Both the position numbers and the translations under genes were made by a program. Shown piece after piece: positions 42,822-50,970 of a DNA stretch of 57,762 bases (position 1 is the first letter of the stretch; every line of letters starts with the position of its first letter). The notes beneath the pieces were generated by a model that saw only the letters and a list, made by a program, of their open reading frames with translations, made no database searches and was not told where the DNA came from. Source of the DNA: Oscillospiraceae bacterium (GTDB taxonomy: Bacteria > Bacillota > Clostridia > Oscillospirales > Ruminococcaceae); the NCBI GenBank assembly GCA_022791945.1, contig JAAVZY010000020.1:1-57762 (forward strand), given 5' to 3'.

Positions 42822-43937
42822 ATGGAAAAGCCCATTCGGATACTGAGCGTGTTCGGCACCCGGCCGGAGGCGATCAAGATGTGCCCGCTGGTGAAGGAGC
42901 TCCAGGAGGACAGCCGGTTTGAAAGCCGGGTCTGCGTCACCGCTCAGCATCGGGAGATGCTGGATCAGGTGCTCTCTGTCTTTGGGGTAAAGCCGGATTA
43001 CGATCTCAACGTAATGGCTCCGGGGCAGACCCTCTCCGGCATCACCACCCGGATTCTCAACGGCATGGAGCCGGTGCTCCGGGAGGTCCGGCCGGACGCG
43101 GTGCTGGTACACGGCGATACCACCACCTCCTTCGCAGTAGCGCTGGCGGCCTTCTATCAGCAGATTCCTGTGGGCCACGTAGAGGCGGGACTGCGCACCT
43201 ACAACCGATACTCCCCCTTCCCGGAGGAGATGAACCGGGTGCTTACCGGGCGGCTGGCGGCCTTCCACTTTGCCCCCACTGCCCTGAATCGGGACAATCT
43301 GGCCCGGGAGGGCATCACCGAACACGTCTATGTTACCGGCAACACGGTGCTGGACGCCTTTAAGACCACCGTCCACCCGGAGTACCGCTTCCGGGAGCCT
43401 GCCCTGGCGGAGCTGGGGCCTGAGCGGATTATCCTGATGACCGCCCACCGCCGGGAGAACCTGGGAGAGCCCCTGCGCGCCATCTGCCGGGCGGTGAAGC
43501 GGATCGCGGCGGATTTTCCGGATGTGCAGGTGATGTATCCCGTACACCCCAACCCGGCGGTGAAGGGAACCGTGAAGGAGCTGCTGGGAGGTCTGCCCCG
43601 GATTCGGCTGCTCCCGCCCCTGGAGGTGACGGATCTCCACAATTTGATGGCCAAGTGCTTCCTGGTGCTTACCGACTCCGGCGGGCTTCAGGAGGAAGGC
43701 CCCTCCTTTCGGAAGCCGGTGCTGGTGATGCGCACCGAGACGGAGCGTCCCGAGGCCGTGGAGGCAGGCGGGGTGCGGGTTGTGGGCGTGGAGGAGGAAG
43801 GCATCTATCAGGCGGTGTCCGGTCTGCTGAACAGCCCGGAGGAATATGCCTCCTTCCTGCGCAACCCCAATCCCTACGGGGACGGAAACGCCAGCCGCCG
43901 GATTCTGGACGCGCTGGCACGAGAAAATCAGTTCTGA
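42822..43937 (+). CDS. wecB: UDP-N-acetylglucosamine 2-epimerase (non-hydrolysing)
   Basis: Interconverts UDP-GlcNAc and UDP-ManNAc for surface polysaccharides. 371 residues from ATG 42822; the in-frame GTG 42810 is one base from GAAAGG, so less likely. Motifs: RILSVFGTRPEAIKM (5-19), VCVTAQHREMLDQVL, VHGDTTTSFAVALAAFY, GHVEAGLRTYNRYSPFPEEMNR (in parts, near 123-145), MTAHRRENLG (near 208-217), VYPVHPNP-like MYPVHPNPAV, and LTDSGGLQEEGP (near 285-296) with the UDP and catalytic contacts. It closes the polysaccharide cluster; holA follows after 14 bases. Confidence 0.95.
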   Translation: MEKPIRILSVFGTRPEAIKMCPLVKELQEDSRFESRVCVTAQHREMLDQVLSVFGVKPDYDLNVMAPGQTLSGITTRILNGMEPVLREVRPDAVLVHGDTTTSFAVALAAFYQQIPVGHVEAGLRTYNRYSPFPEEMNRVLTGRLAAFHFAPTALNRDNLAREGITEHVYVTGNTVLDAFKTTVHPEYRFREPALAELGPERIILMTAHRRENLGEPLRAICRAVKRIAADFPDVQVMYPVHPNPAVKGTVKELLGGLPRIRLLPPLEVTDLHNLMAKCFLVLTDSGGLQEEGPSFRKPVLVMRTETERPEAVEAGGVRVVGVEEEGIYQAVSGLLNSPEEYASFLRNPNPYGDGNASRRILDALARENQF

Positions 43938-43951
43938 AGGGAGGAAGCGCC

Positions 43952-45028
43952 ATGCCCAAGCTGGAAGACAACGCCCTGTTTCGGGAGCTGAAGGCGGGAG
44001 CCATTGCGCCAGTCTACCTGCTTTACGGGGCGGAGAGCAGCTTTGTCCGCTCCGCGCTGACGCAGATTCAGTCGCAGGCTGTCCAGCCCGGCTTTGAAAG
44101 CTTCAACCTCCAGCACTTCGATGGGGAAAAAGCCCTCTGGACAGAGATTGAGGACGCCTGCGAGGCGCTGCCCATGCTCTCTCCCCGGAAGTGCGTCTGT
44201 GTCAAAGACGCGGATGCGGACAAGCTCCCCAAAGCCGATTTGGAGCGCCTGATGAGCCTGACAGCCAACCCTTCGGACACCACGGTCCTGGTGCTGTATA
44301 TGATCTCCGTCCAGGTGGATCCCAAGAAGGCCAAGTGGAAAAAGCTCATCGACGCGGCGGCAAAAAGCGGTGTGGCCTGTGAGTTCGCCTTCAAGGATCG
44401 GAACACCCTCCGCCGCGCCCTCTGCGAACGGGCGCGGAAGGCCCATGTGGCCCTGGACATGGACACTGCCGGAGTGCTGGTGGATCGCTGCTCCCAAAGC
44501 TACAGCATCCTTCAGAACGAGCTGGACAAGCTGATCGCCTATGTGAGCGGCGGCGGCTCCTACACCATCACAGAGGAGGACGTGGACGAATGCTGCATCC
44601 GATCCATTGATTCCTCAGCCTTCGATCTGGCCAAAAGCATTCTGGCCGGAAACTTTGACAAGGCCTACCGGCTTCTGGATGAGCTGTTCTATCTCCGGCA
44701 GGAGGCCATCTCCATTCTGGGCGCGCTTGCCATGGCTTTTGGGGATCTCTATCGGGCCAGGTGCGCCCTTTCCGCCGGAAAGAGCGCGGATCAGGTGGCG
44801 GAGGACTTCCGCTATCCCAAAAACCGGCTGTTTGCGGTAAGGAATGCCTTTCGGGATGTGCGTTCCTTCTCCGGGGAGCAGCTCCGCTCCTGTATGGCGG
44901 CCCTGTATGAGGCGGATCGGCAGCTGAAATCCTCCAAGCTGGGGGATCGGCTGATTCTGGAGGAGATGCTGGGACGGATGCGCTGCACCTCCGCCCGGCG
45001 GCAGGGGGCGGGCGCGTGGAACGGCTGA
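43952..45028 (+). CDS. holA: DNA polymerase III, delta subunit
   Basis: Clamp-loader wrench subunit that opens the beta clamp. 358 residues from ATG 43952 (GGGAGGAAG upstream); the longer open frame to 43655 only shadows wecB. N-terminal AAA-like domain without Walker motifs: VYLLYGAESSFVRSAL, VCVKDADADKLPKADLERL; then SSAFDLAKSILAGNFDKAYRLLDELFY (in parts, near 212-238) and a helical collar domain with LGALAMAFGDLYRAR. The length is typical of Firmicutes HolA. The end overlaps the next gene by 13 bases. Confidence 0.92.
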   Translation: MPKLEDNALFRELKAGAIAPVYLLYGAESSFVRSALTQIQSQAVQPGFESFNLQHFDGEKALWTEIEDACEALPMLSPRKCVCVKDADADKLPKADLERLMSLTANPSDTTVLVLYMISVQVDPKKAKWKKLIDAAAKSGVACEFAFKDRNTLRRALCERARKAHVALDMDTAGVLVDRCSQSYSILQNELDKLIAYVSGGGSYTITEEDVDECCIRSIDSSAFDLAKSILAGNFDKAYRLLDELFYLRQEAISILGALAMAFGDLYRARCALSAGKSADQVAEDFRYPKNRLFAVRNAFRDVRSFSGEQLRSCMAALYEADRQLKSSKLGDRLILEEMLGRMRCTSARRQGAGAWNG

Positions 45029-45627
45029 AGCTCTCCCGCATTGTCATCGTGGAGGGAAAATATGATAAAATCCGCCTGGAGGGCCTGATTGAGGGAACCA
45101 TCCTCACCACCGACGGGTTCCGGATTTACCGGGACAAATCCCGTCTCCGGATGCTTCGGGAGCTGGCGCTGAAGCGGGGCGCGGCGGTGGTGACCGATTC
45201 GGATCAGGCGGGGTTCCAGCTGAGGGGATTTCTCCGTTCTGTCCTGCGGGGAGCGGATCTGGTGCAGGTGTACATTCCTCAGCTGGCCGGGAAGGAGAAA
45301 CGGAAGCGCGCGCCCGGCGCGGAAGGGCTTCTGGGCGTGGAGGGGATGGCGCTTCCCCTGCTGGAGGAGCTGTTCCGCCGCGCCGGAGCGCTGGACCCGC
45401 CGGGCGTCCAAAGGCAGGAGGCGGGCCTGAAAATCACCCGGGAAGACTTTTACCAGGACGGATTTTCCGGCGGCCCGGACGCCGCCCGGCGGCGGGAGGC
45501 GCTGCTGAAGCACCTGGGCCTTCCCAACCACCTGAGCGCCAAAGCCCTGCTGGAGGTTATCAACTCCCTGATCGCCTACCCTGAATACCGCTCCTTCGCC
45601 GACTCTCTCAGCGGCCCTCAGGAGTAG
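45016..45627 (+). CDS. rnmV: Ribonuclease M5-like Toprim protein
   Basis: RNase M5 matures 5S rRNA in Firmicutes. 203 residues from GTG 45016, overlapping holA. The Toprim domain (about 8-95) has the catalytic Glu in IVIVEGKYDKIRLEGLI (Glu14) and the acidic pair in VVTDSDQAGFQLR (near 58-68). The C-terminal half (about 105-195) fits the DUF4093 RNA-binding region: LKITREDFYQDGFSGG, LLKHLGLPNHLSAKALLEVIN (in parts). Length is normal for RnmV. A primase-like Toprim protein is the alternative. Confidence 0.85.
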   Translation: MERLKLSRIVIVEGKYDKIRLEGLIEGTILTTDGFRIYRDKSRLRMLRELALKRGAAVVTDSDQAGFQLRGFLRSVLRGADLVQVYIPQLAGKEKRKRAPGAEGLLGVEGMALPLLEELFRRAGALDPPGVQRQEAGLKITREDFYQDGFSGGPDAARRREALLKHLGLPNHLSAKALLEVINSLIAYPEYRSFADSLSGPQE

Positions 45628-45664
45628 GCTGGCATACGGAGACAGGATCTCTGGGTATTAGGGG

Positions 45665-46128
45665 AAGACCTCGAGGACGCTGCCCAAGGGTCAAGGCCTG
45701 CGGCCTTGACCCTGCGAGCCTCCTGCCAAGGGGATTTAATCCCCTTGGATTCCCGTAAATTTTTTTGGGGGGTGGGGGCCTTCCTCGCTGATACTCCCTG
45801 CGTGGCCGAGCGCCCGCCTACCCATTTTTTCGTAAAGAAAAAATTCAGCCCTACGAGCGGGGCAGGGACTGCGACGCAGAGCGTTCCAAGCGTGTTCTGC
45901 GCAGAAACCCCATGCAGCGCAGGGAGTATCCCGCACGGCAGGGGGGAGCTTTTTTCTTTACGAAAAAAGCGTACTGCGTGAATCAGACTGTCTGCGTGGC
46001 AGAGAGCCGGAAGTCTCTACAGACTTAACCCCAACCCTTTCCGCCCCTAAAAAAGCCCTTAAAATAATGGGATTCCAAAGGGACGAGTCCCTTTGGCAGA
46101 GCGCGAGACAGCGTCTCGCGGCCTTGCC
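45665..46128 (-). repeat. Mosaic repeat, copy 14 (full)
   Basis: GACCTCGAGGACGC start; GGGTCAAGGCC/GGCCTTGACCC; CCAAGGGGATT/AATCCCCTTGG; CTTCCTCGCTGATACTCCC; GAGCGCCCGCCTACCCA; T/A hairpin (about 45825-45843); centre with CGACGCAGAGCG and GCGTGTTCTGCGCAGAA; inverse (about 45951-45969); linker; CCAAAGGGAC/GTCCCTTTGG; GCGAGAC/GTCTCGC; GGCCTTGCCC end. Confidence 0.9.
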
Positions 46129-46161
46129 CGACCACGCGCCCAGAGATTCTGAACAGGCTCT

Positions 46162-46205
46162 AAAATCCCAGAGGGAGCAGCGGAAGCTGCTCCCTCTGGG
46201 ATTTT
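46162..46205 (-). terminator. recX terminator
   Basis: A 20-bp perfect stem (46162-46181 with 46186-46205; arm begins AAAATCCCAGAGGG) and a GGAA loop. It begins inside the recX stop codon and has T-runs on both strands, so it also guards against read-through from the left. Confidence 0.88.
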
Positions 46206-46815
46206 ATTCTTCTTCCCCATACGCTGCCAGAGCGGCATTGATGTCGTCGTAGCTGTAGCCCATGCGGACCAGGGCGGCGGCTGTTCGCTGCCGGCCCTTC
46301 CAGCCGTCCTCCAGGGCGGCGGCATACTTTCTCTCGATAATGGCCAGAATCTGCGGCCGGGGATCCACCGCGCACGCCTCCAGAGCCTCCTGAATCAGCT
46401 CCCGATCGATCCCCCGGCGGTAAAGCTCCTGAAAAACCCGGCGGCTTCCCCATTTCTTGCTCTCCAGATAATAGGCGGCCAGCTTCCGGGCGTACTTCTC
46501 ATCGTCCAGAAGCCCCTGCTCCTGCATCAGGGCCACAATCTCCGCCGCAATCTCCGGACGGGCGGATTTTTGCAGCTTGTCGTACAGCTCTTTGCAGGAG
46601 TGATCCCGGTAGCCAAGAAGATAGTAGGCGCGCTCCCTGGCAGTACGGCGTTCCGCCTGCTGCCGGAGCTCCTCAAGCTGCTCCTCATCCACCTCCCTGC
46701 CCGGCTCCAGGTGGTTTTTCAGGATGATCTCCAAATCCAGTATGTACCAGTAAGCTCCGTCCACAAAGACGGTGTACCGGTTCCCTTTGGCTTTCTCTAC
46801 TGCGGTTATCTTCAT
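46204..46815 (-). CDS. recX: Recombination regulator RecX
   Basis: Binds RecA filaments and modulates strand exchange. 203 residues, longer than enteric RecX (about 166) but typical of Firmicutes. The N-terminal part (1-60) is the VEKAKGNRYTVFVDGAYWYILD extension (in parts); then three three-helix repeats with YYLLGYRDHSCKELYDKL, IVALMQEQGLLDDEKYARKLA (in parts), and YLESKKWGSRRVFQELYRRGI. It follows recA by 9 bases, the usual pairing. Confidence 0.92.
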   Translation of the reverse strand: MKITAVEKAKGNRYTVFVDGAYWYILDLEIILKNHLEPGREVDEEQLEELRQQAERRTARERAYYLLGYRDHSCKELYDKLQKSARPEIAAEIVALMQEQGLLDDEKYARKLAAYYLESKKWGSRRVFQELYRRGIDRELIQEALEACAVDPRPQILAIIERKYAAALEDGWKGRQRTAAALVRMGYSYDDINAALAAYGEEE

Positions 46816-46824
46816 GGAAGCACC

Positions 46825-47982
46825 TTATTCAAAGTCGCTTTCGTCAGCCTCAATGTCGATGTTGATGGGAGCCTCTCCCTTGGCGGGCGCGGCAGGCGCG
46901 GGTTCGCTCTCCTCCTGAGCGGCTGAGGTGGCCTTGGACTTCATCAGCAGCTCCGCGCTGTGCTCCCGCACCTTCCCGGCAATCTCCTCCTGAAGGGCCG
47001 GATTCTCCTGCAGCAGCCGCTTCACCTTGTCCCGGCCCTGGCCGATCCGCTCCCCGTTGTAGGAGAACCAGGCGCCGCTCTTTTCGATGATGTCGGCCTC
47101 CACGGCAAAGTCAATGATTTCGCCTACCCGGGAGATGCCCTCCCCGTAGATGATGTCGAAAATGACCTCCTTGAAGGGCGGCGCCACCTTGTTCTTCACG
47201 ATCTTGCACTTGGTTTTGTTGCCGATGAGCTCGGTGCCGTTCTTGATGGCCTCGCTCCGGCGCACCTCAATCCGAACAGAGGAATAGAATTTCAGCGCCC
47301 GTCCGCCGGGGGTGACCTCGGGATTGCCGTAGCTGATGCCGACCTTCTCGCGCACCTGATTGATAAAAATGGCAACGCAGTTGGAGCGGGAAACCACAGC
47401 GGTCAGCTTCCGCATCGCCTGGGACATGAGCCGGGCCTGGAGGCCCACATGGGAATCGCCCATCTCCCCGTCGATCTCGGCCTTGGTGACCATGGCGGCA
47501 ACAGAGTCCAGCACGATCACGTCCAGAGCGCCGGAACGGACCAGCGCCTCCATGATTTCCAGGGCCTGCTCGCCGGTGTCCGGCTGGGAAACCAGCAGGG
47601 AGTCGATGTCCACGCCCAAAGCCTTGGCGTAGATGGGATCCAGGGCGTGCTCCACGTCGATGAAGGCGGCTTCGCCCCCGGCCTTCTGGGCCTCGGCCAC
47701 CACGTGGAGGGCCACGGTGGTTTTGCCGGAGGATTCCGGGCCGTAGATCTCTACGATCCGACCTCTGGGGACGCCGCCAATGCCCAGGGCCATATCCAGG
47801 CCGAGGGAGCCGGTGGAGATGGTGTCAACCTGCATGGCGGTGGCCTGCCCCAGCTTCATGACAGCGCCCTTGCCGAACTGCTTTTCGATCTGCTGGATGG
47901 CGCTGTCCAGGGCTTTTTTCTTTTCGGAAGCGTCCACCACCTGTTCTACCTGGGGCTTACCCTTGGGTTTCTGCTGTGCCAT
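46825..47982 (-). CDS. recA: Recombinase RecA
   Basis: A DNA-dependent ATPase for homologous recombination and SOS signalling. 385 residues from ATG 47982 (GGAG 9 bases upstream). Walker [17 protein letters not shown] (near 82-97), [11 protein letters not shown]-like [12 protein letters not shown], Walker [14 protein letters not shown] (near 155-167), loop L2 around [19 protein letters not shown] (near 225-243). The 30-residue N-terminal extension ([20 protein letters not shown]) and the acidic C-terminal tail ([13 protein letters not shown]) frame the core. No LexA box is visible; a mosaic repeat fills the gap to prmC, so its promoter is not obvious. Confidence 0.98.
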   Translation of the reverse strand: MAQQKPKGKPQVEQVVDASEKKKALDSAIQQIEKQFGKGAVMKLGQATAMQVDTISTGSLGLDMALGIGGVPRGRIVEIYGPESSGKTTVALHVVAEAQKAGGEAAFIDVEHALDPIYAKALGVDIDSLLVSQPDTGEQALEIMEALVRSGALDVIVLDSVAAMVTKAEIDGEMGDSHVGLQARLMSQAMRKLTAVVSRSNCVAIFINQVREKVGISYGNPEVTPGGRALKFYSSVRIEVRRSEAIKNGTELIGNKTKCKIVKNKVAPPFKEVIFDIIYGEGISRVGEIIDFAVEADIIEKSGAWFSYNGERIGQGRDKVKRLLQENPALQEEIAGKVREHSAELLMKSKATSAAQEESEPAPAAPAKGEAPINIDIEADESDFE

Positions 47983-48042
47983 AGCTCATTCTCCGTTTCC
48001 AAGTAAATTAACGCCCGCCGGGGTGCGCGGGGGGCAGAGATA

Positions 48043-48243
48043 AAGACCTCGAAGGCTCCGCCTCCGAGCCTCTGCCAAGGGGGGCTGGCCCCCCTTGGAT
48101 TCCCGTCATCTTTTTGCGGGGAGGGGGCCGGCAGGTACAGACAAGTCAGATCCCATTTTGCCCCCTCCCCGCAAAAAGATAATGGGTTTCCAAAGGGGAC
48201 CGATCCCCTTTGGCGGAGGTTTGGGGCAGAGCCCCCAAGGTCT
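48043..48243 (-). repeat. Mosaic repeat, copy 15 (variant without T/A pair), between prmC and recA
   Basis: GACCTCGAAGGC/GCCTCCGAG, CCAAGGGGGGC/GCCCCCCTTGG, TTTTTGCGGGGAGGGGGC and its inverse GCCCCCTCCCCGCAAAAA (a different long inverted pair in place of the T/A pair), CCAAAGGGGA/TCCCCTTTGG, TTGGGGC/GCCCCCAA, AAGGTCTT end. The element ends on the base before the prmC stop codon. Confidence 0.85.
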
Positions 48244-49071
48244 TTATCCCTTCCCCGCACACCCCCGGCGGGCTGTGATGACTCTGATTATACCACAGAG
48301 ATCCTGGTAAAAGCAAATATTTTTCAAACGATTGTTCTCTAGTATTTTTCGGACAGCTTCCTCCTGGCCCTTTCCGATTTCCAGGGCCAGCATACCGTCC
48401 GGCTCCAGATGCTCTGTCCAGCGCTCCGCAATCCCCCGGTAGAACTCCAGCCCGTCCGGGCCGCCCCGAAGGGCCATCTCCGGCTCCCGGAGCACTTCCC
48501 GCTGGAGCGGCTCCCCGTCGGGAATATAGGGGGGATTGGAGAGAATCAGCTGATATTGGGGGTAGTCCTGCGCTGGGGAGAGCACGTCGTCCTGGCGGAT
48601 GTCCAGCTCCGCGTGATGGAGCGCAGCGTTTTTTCGGAGATAGGACAGGGCCTCACCGCTTTTCTCCAGGACGGTGACGCGGCTTCCTGGCAGCTCCAGG
48701 GCCAGGGTGATCCCCAGGCACCCGCTGCCGGCGCAGAGATCTGCCGCGCGGATTGGCTTCCCCGCCCCAAAAGCAAGAGCCTGCTCAATCAGCAGCTCCG
48801 TTTCCGGCCGGGGGATGAGCACCCCCGGCCCTACCCGATAGGTGCGTCCGTAGAAATCCCATTCCCCCAGGATGTACTGAAGCGGCTCCCCCTCCAGCCT
48901 GCGGCTGAGGGCCCGGCGGACCGGCTCCGGATCTCCCTCCGCGCCCAGCAGGATGGCGCGGCGATCCAGCCCGCAGAAATGCCGGAGCATCTCCGCCGCC
49001 TCCAATTCGGGGCAGGCGCTTACCGGCCCCAGGGCCGCGGTGAGCTCAGTCAGCAGCGCTCTGCCGTTCAT
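48244..49071 (-). CDS. prmC: Peptide chain release factor N5-glutamine methyltransferase
   Basis: Methylates the GGQ glutamine of RF1 and RF2. 275 residues from ATG 49071 (a GTG at 49083 is possible). N-terminal helical domain, then PLQYILGEWDFYGRTYRVGPGVLIPRPETELLIE (in parts, near 80-115), SAM loop AADLCAGSGCLGITLALEL (near 128-146), the catalytic NPPYIP in LILSNPPYIPDGE (near 185-197). It overlaps or nearly touches the DUF1385 gene, with which it is usually linked (prmC/hemK near DUF1385, rho and prfA in Firmicutes). Confidence 0.93.
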   Translation of the reverse strand: MNGRALLTELTAALGPVSACPELEAAEMLRHFCGLDRRAILLGAEGDPEPVRRALSRRLEGEPLQYILGEWDFYGRTYRVGPGVLIPRPETELLIEQALAFGAGKPIRAADLCAGSGCLGITLALELPGSRVTVLEKSGEALSYLRKNAALHHAELDIRQDDVLSPAQDYPQYQLILSNPPYIPDGEPLQREVLREPEMALRGGPDGLEFYRGIAERWTEHLEPDGMLALEIGKGQEEAVRKILENNRLKNICFYQDLCGIIRVITARRGCAGKG

Positions 49072-49076
49072 TGAGG

Positions 49077-50039
49077 CTACCACCGGTCCGACTCCCGGTT
49101 TTCCGGGATCACCGGCTCCAGGGCCGCAATGGCAATTTCAATCTGCTGGTCGTCCGGCTCCCGGGTGGTCAGATGCTGGAGCTTCAGCCCCGGCCAGGCG
49201 ATGATCCGGGTGAGCCAGTTGTCATACCGGCCGCAGAGCTTCAGCAGCTCATAGCCTACCCCCATCACCAGGGGGAGCATGGCAACCTTCAGGAGGGTGC
49301 GGATCGCCACGCTGTCCCAGGTAACCACTGAAAATACCAGAATACTGACAATCAGCATCAGAATCAAAAAGCTGGTTCCGCACCGGGGATGGAACCGCTT
49401 CTGCGCCCGGACGTTTTCCACGGTCAGGGGAAGCCCCTTTTCATAGCAGAAGATGGTTTTATGCTCCGCTCCGTGATACTCGAAGGTGCGGCGGATCTCC
49501 TTCATCCGGGAAACCAGGGCCATATAGCCCACAAAGACAGCCATCTTGATCAGGCCCTCCAGCAGGGTTTTCCAGCCGCCCAGGTCGATCCAGCGGTCGC
49601 AGAATTTTACTGCCAGCGCAGGCAGGAGCATGAACAGCACAATGGCAAGCCCCAGGCCCAGTACGGTCCCGATAAGGGTTACAACCTTCATGAGCTTGTC
49701 CCCGAGGGTCTTTGTCAGCCATTGTTCAAAGGGCGAGGGATCTTCCTCCTCCAGCTCCCCAGCCTTTTCCGCCGACTTGGTCAGACAGCGGTAGCCCTCG
49801 ATCAGGCTGGAGGCAAAGCCAAACACACCCCGGAGGATGGGGATTTTCGAGACAGCGCGGAGAAAGGCGCCGGGCCTCAGCGGCCAGACCTCCAGATCGA
49901 TTTCGCCGCTGGGCAGGCGCACGGCCATGGCGGCTTTATCCAGGCCGCGCATCATTATGCCTTCGATCAGGGCCTGGCCTCCGATTCTGCTTTTGATAGG
50001 CCGGCAGGCCTCTGCCTGGGAATGACGTTCCTGAGCCAT
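49077..50039 (-). CDS. DUF1385 membrane protein (YqhQ-like)
   Basis: 320 residues; AAAGGAAG upstream of the ATG. The N-terminal part has the family mark SRIGGQALIEGIMMRG (near 17-32). Membrane helices at about 120-140, 160-178 and 220-255; HGAEHKTIFCYEKGLPLTVENVRAQKRFHPRCGTSFLILM (read in parts, near 190-230) contains the conserved H..EHK and RFHPRCGTSF motifs, suggestive of metal binding. The DUF1385 family sits next to prmC and prfA in many Firmicutes, but its function is not established. Confidence 0.9.
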   Translation of the reverse strand: MAQERHSQAEACRPIKSRIGGQALIEGIMMRGLDKAAMAVRLPSGEIDLEVWPLRPGAFLRAVSKIPILRGVFGFASSLIEGYRCLTKSAEKAGELEEEDPSPFEQWLTKTLGDKLMKVVTLIGTVLGLGLAIVLFMLLPALAVKFCDRWIDLGGWKTLLEGLIKMAVFVGYMALVSRMKEIRRTFEYHGAEHKTIFCYEKGLPLTVENVRAQKRFHPRCGTSFLILMLIVSILVFSVVTWDSVAIRTLLKVAMLPLVMGVGYELLKLCGRYDNWLTRIIAWPGLKLQHLTTREPDDQQIEIAIAALEPVIPENRESDRW

Positions 50040-50103
50040 TGATGTGCTTCCTTTCCATTGGAGATATCAGGGCCACCGCGCGATTGTCCCAAGCGCGGCG
50101 GGA

Positions 50104-50540
50104 AAGACCTCGAGGGCGCTGCCCTCGAACACCTGCCAAGGGGAGCAGGCTCCCCTTGGATTCCCATCTTTTGGGGTTATGGGGGGGCAGGATTTCAATT
50201 TCTGCCTCGCTGCTGCTCTCTTCGTGGCCGATCGCCCGCCCACCCACTTTTTCGTAAAGAAAAAGTTCATCCCTGCGAGCGGGGCAGAAGGTGCGACGCA
50301 GAAAACTTCGAGCGGGTTCTGCTGCGCGCATACTTTCTGCGGCACAGGGAGTATCCCGCACCCAGGAAGGAGCTTTTTTCTTTACGAAAAAAACGTTCTG
50401 TGGGAATCAGACTATCTTTGTGGCAGAAAGCCGGAAGTCTGTACAGACTTGACCCCACCCCTTTTCCGCCCTTAAAAATTACGGGTTCCAAGGGGATTTA
50501 ATCCCCTTGGCAGGAGTTTGGGGACAGCGTCCCCAAGGTC
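50104..50540 (-). repeat. Mosaic repeat, copy 16 (full)
   Basis: GACCTCGAGGGC start; CCAAGGGGAGC/GCTCCCCTTGG; GGGGTTATGGGGGGGCAG; GATCGCCCGCCCACCCA; T/A hairpin (degenerate, about 50248-50266); centre with CGACGCAGAAAAC and TTCTGCTGCGCGCATA; inverse (about 50371-50389); CTGTACAG; linker; CCAAGGGGATT/AATCCCCTTGG; TTGGGGAC/GTCCCCAA; AAGGTCTT end. It runs into the tandem palindrome array. Confidence 0.9.
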
Positions 50541-50546
50541 TTGCCT

Positions 50547-50803
50547 GGCCATCAGCGTATAATAAGCGCTTTGCGCTTATTATACCATGCAGCGCAAGCG
50601 GAATGGTATAATCGGCCATAAAGGCGGGAGCGAACGAAGTAAGCGCATCGCCTTGGCCATCGGCGTATAATAAGCGCTTTGCGCTTATTATACCACAAGC
50701 CCGCAGGGCGCGGTGGTATAATTGGCCATAAAGGCGGGAGCGAGCGAAGCGAGCGCATCGTCTTGGCCATCAGCGTATAATAAGCGCTTTGCGCTTATTA
50801 TAC
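50547..50803 (+). repeat. Tandem array of about 109-bp units, each with a 13-bp-stem palindrome
   Basis: Units start at 50547, 50655 and 50765 (GGCCATC(A/G)GCG...), the third partial. Each opens with a perfect hairpin of arms GTATAATAAGCGC and GCGCTTATTATAC around TTT. Units 1 and 2 continue with extended -10 like TGGTATAAT (50604-50612 and 50714-50722), GGCCATAAAGGCGGGAGCGA and an AAGCGCATCG(C/T)CTTGGCCAT junction. No coding frame runs through. Confidence 0.9.
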
Positions 50804-50940
50804 CACGGACCCGGTATGAAATCAACGCAGAGCCTGCGGAAGCATCCTTGGGAACCGCACGATTGAGGCGCCAAAGGGGCGGGAGATCTGTACAGGAGGC
50901 CTTTGCCGCTGGCAAAGGCCTCCTGTTTCCCTTTTTTTGA
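50612..50940 (+). ncRNA. Candidate plus-strand non-coding transcript ending at an orphan terminator
   Basis: A terminator with a 16-bp stem (50892-50907 with 50911-50926, arm ACAGGAGGCCTTTGCC) is followed by TTCCCTTTTTTT on the plus strand only. No plus-strand gene lies between 45.6 kb and here, so it appears to end an unannotated transcript, which could start at the extended -10 sites in the tandem array. The terminator is seen; the transcript is inferred. Confidence 0.4.
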
Positions 50941-50970
50941 TTTTTGACTGCCAACGCAGGAAAAAGCAGC

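Noticed and set aside
43655-43951. A 99-residue N-terminal extension of HolA
   Set aside because: Overlaps wecB out of frame; the start at 43952 has a ribosome site and gives the family length.
47983-48042. LexA (SOS) box before recA
   Set aside because: No GAAC-N4-GTTC type site was found in the 60 bases before recA or in the adjacent repeat.
2906-50300. A recurring peptide frame FFLYEKMGRRAI... GS(T/I)SE in most repeat copies
   Set aside because: It follows from conserved nucleotides at the T/A hairpin and GGGTAGGCGGGCGATCG box, has no ribosome site, and frames diverge and shift after about 15 codons.
50547-50803. CRISPR array
   Set aside because: Units are about 109 bp, mostly repeated along their full length, with no unique spacers and no cas genes nearby.
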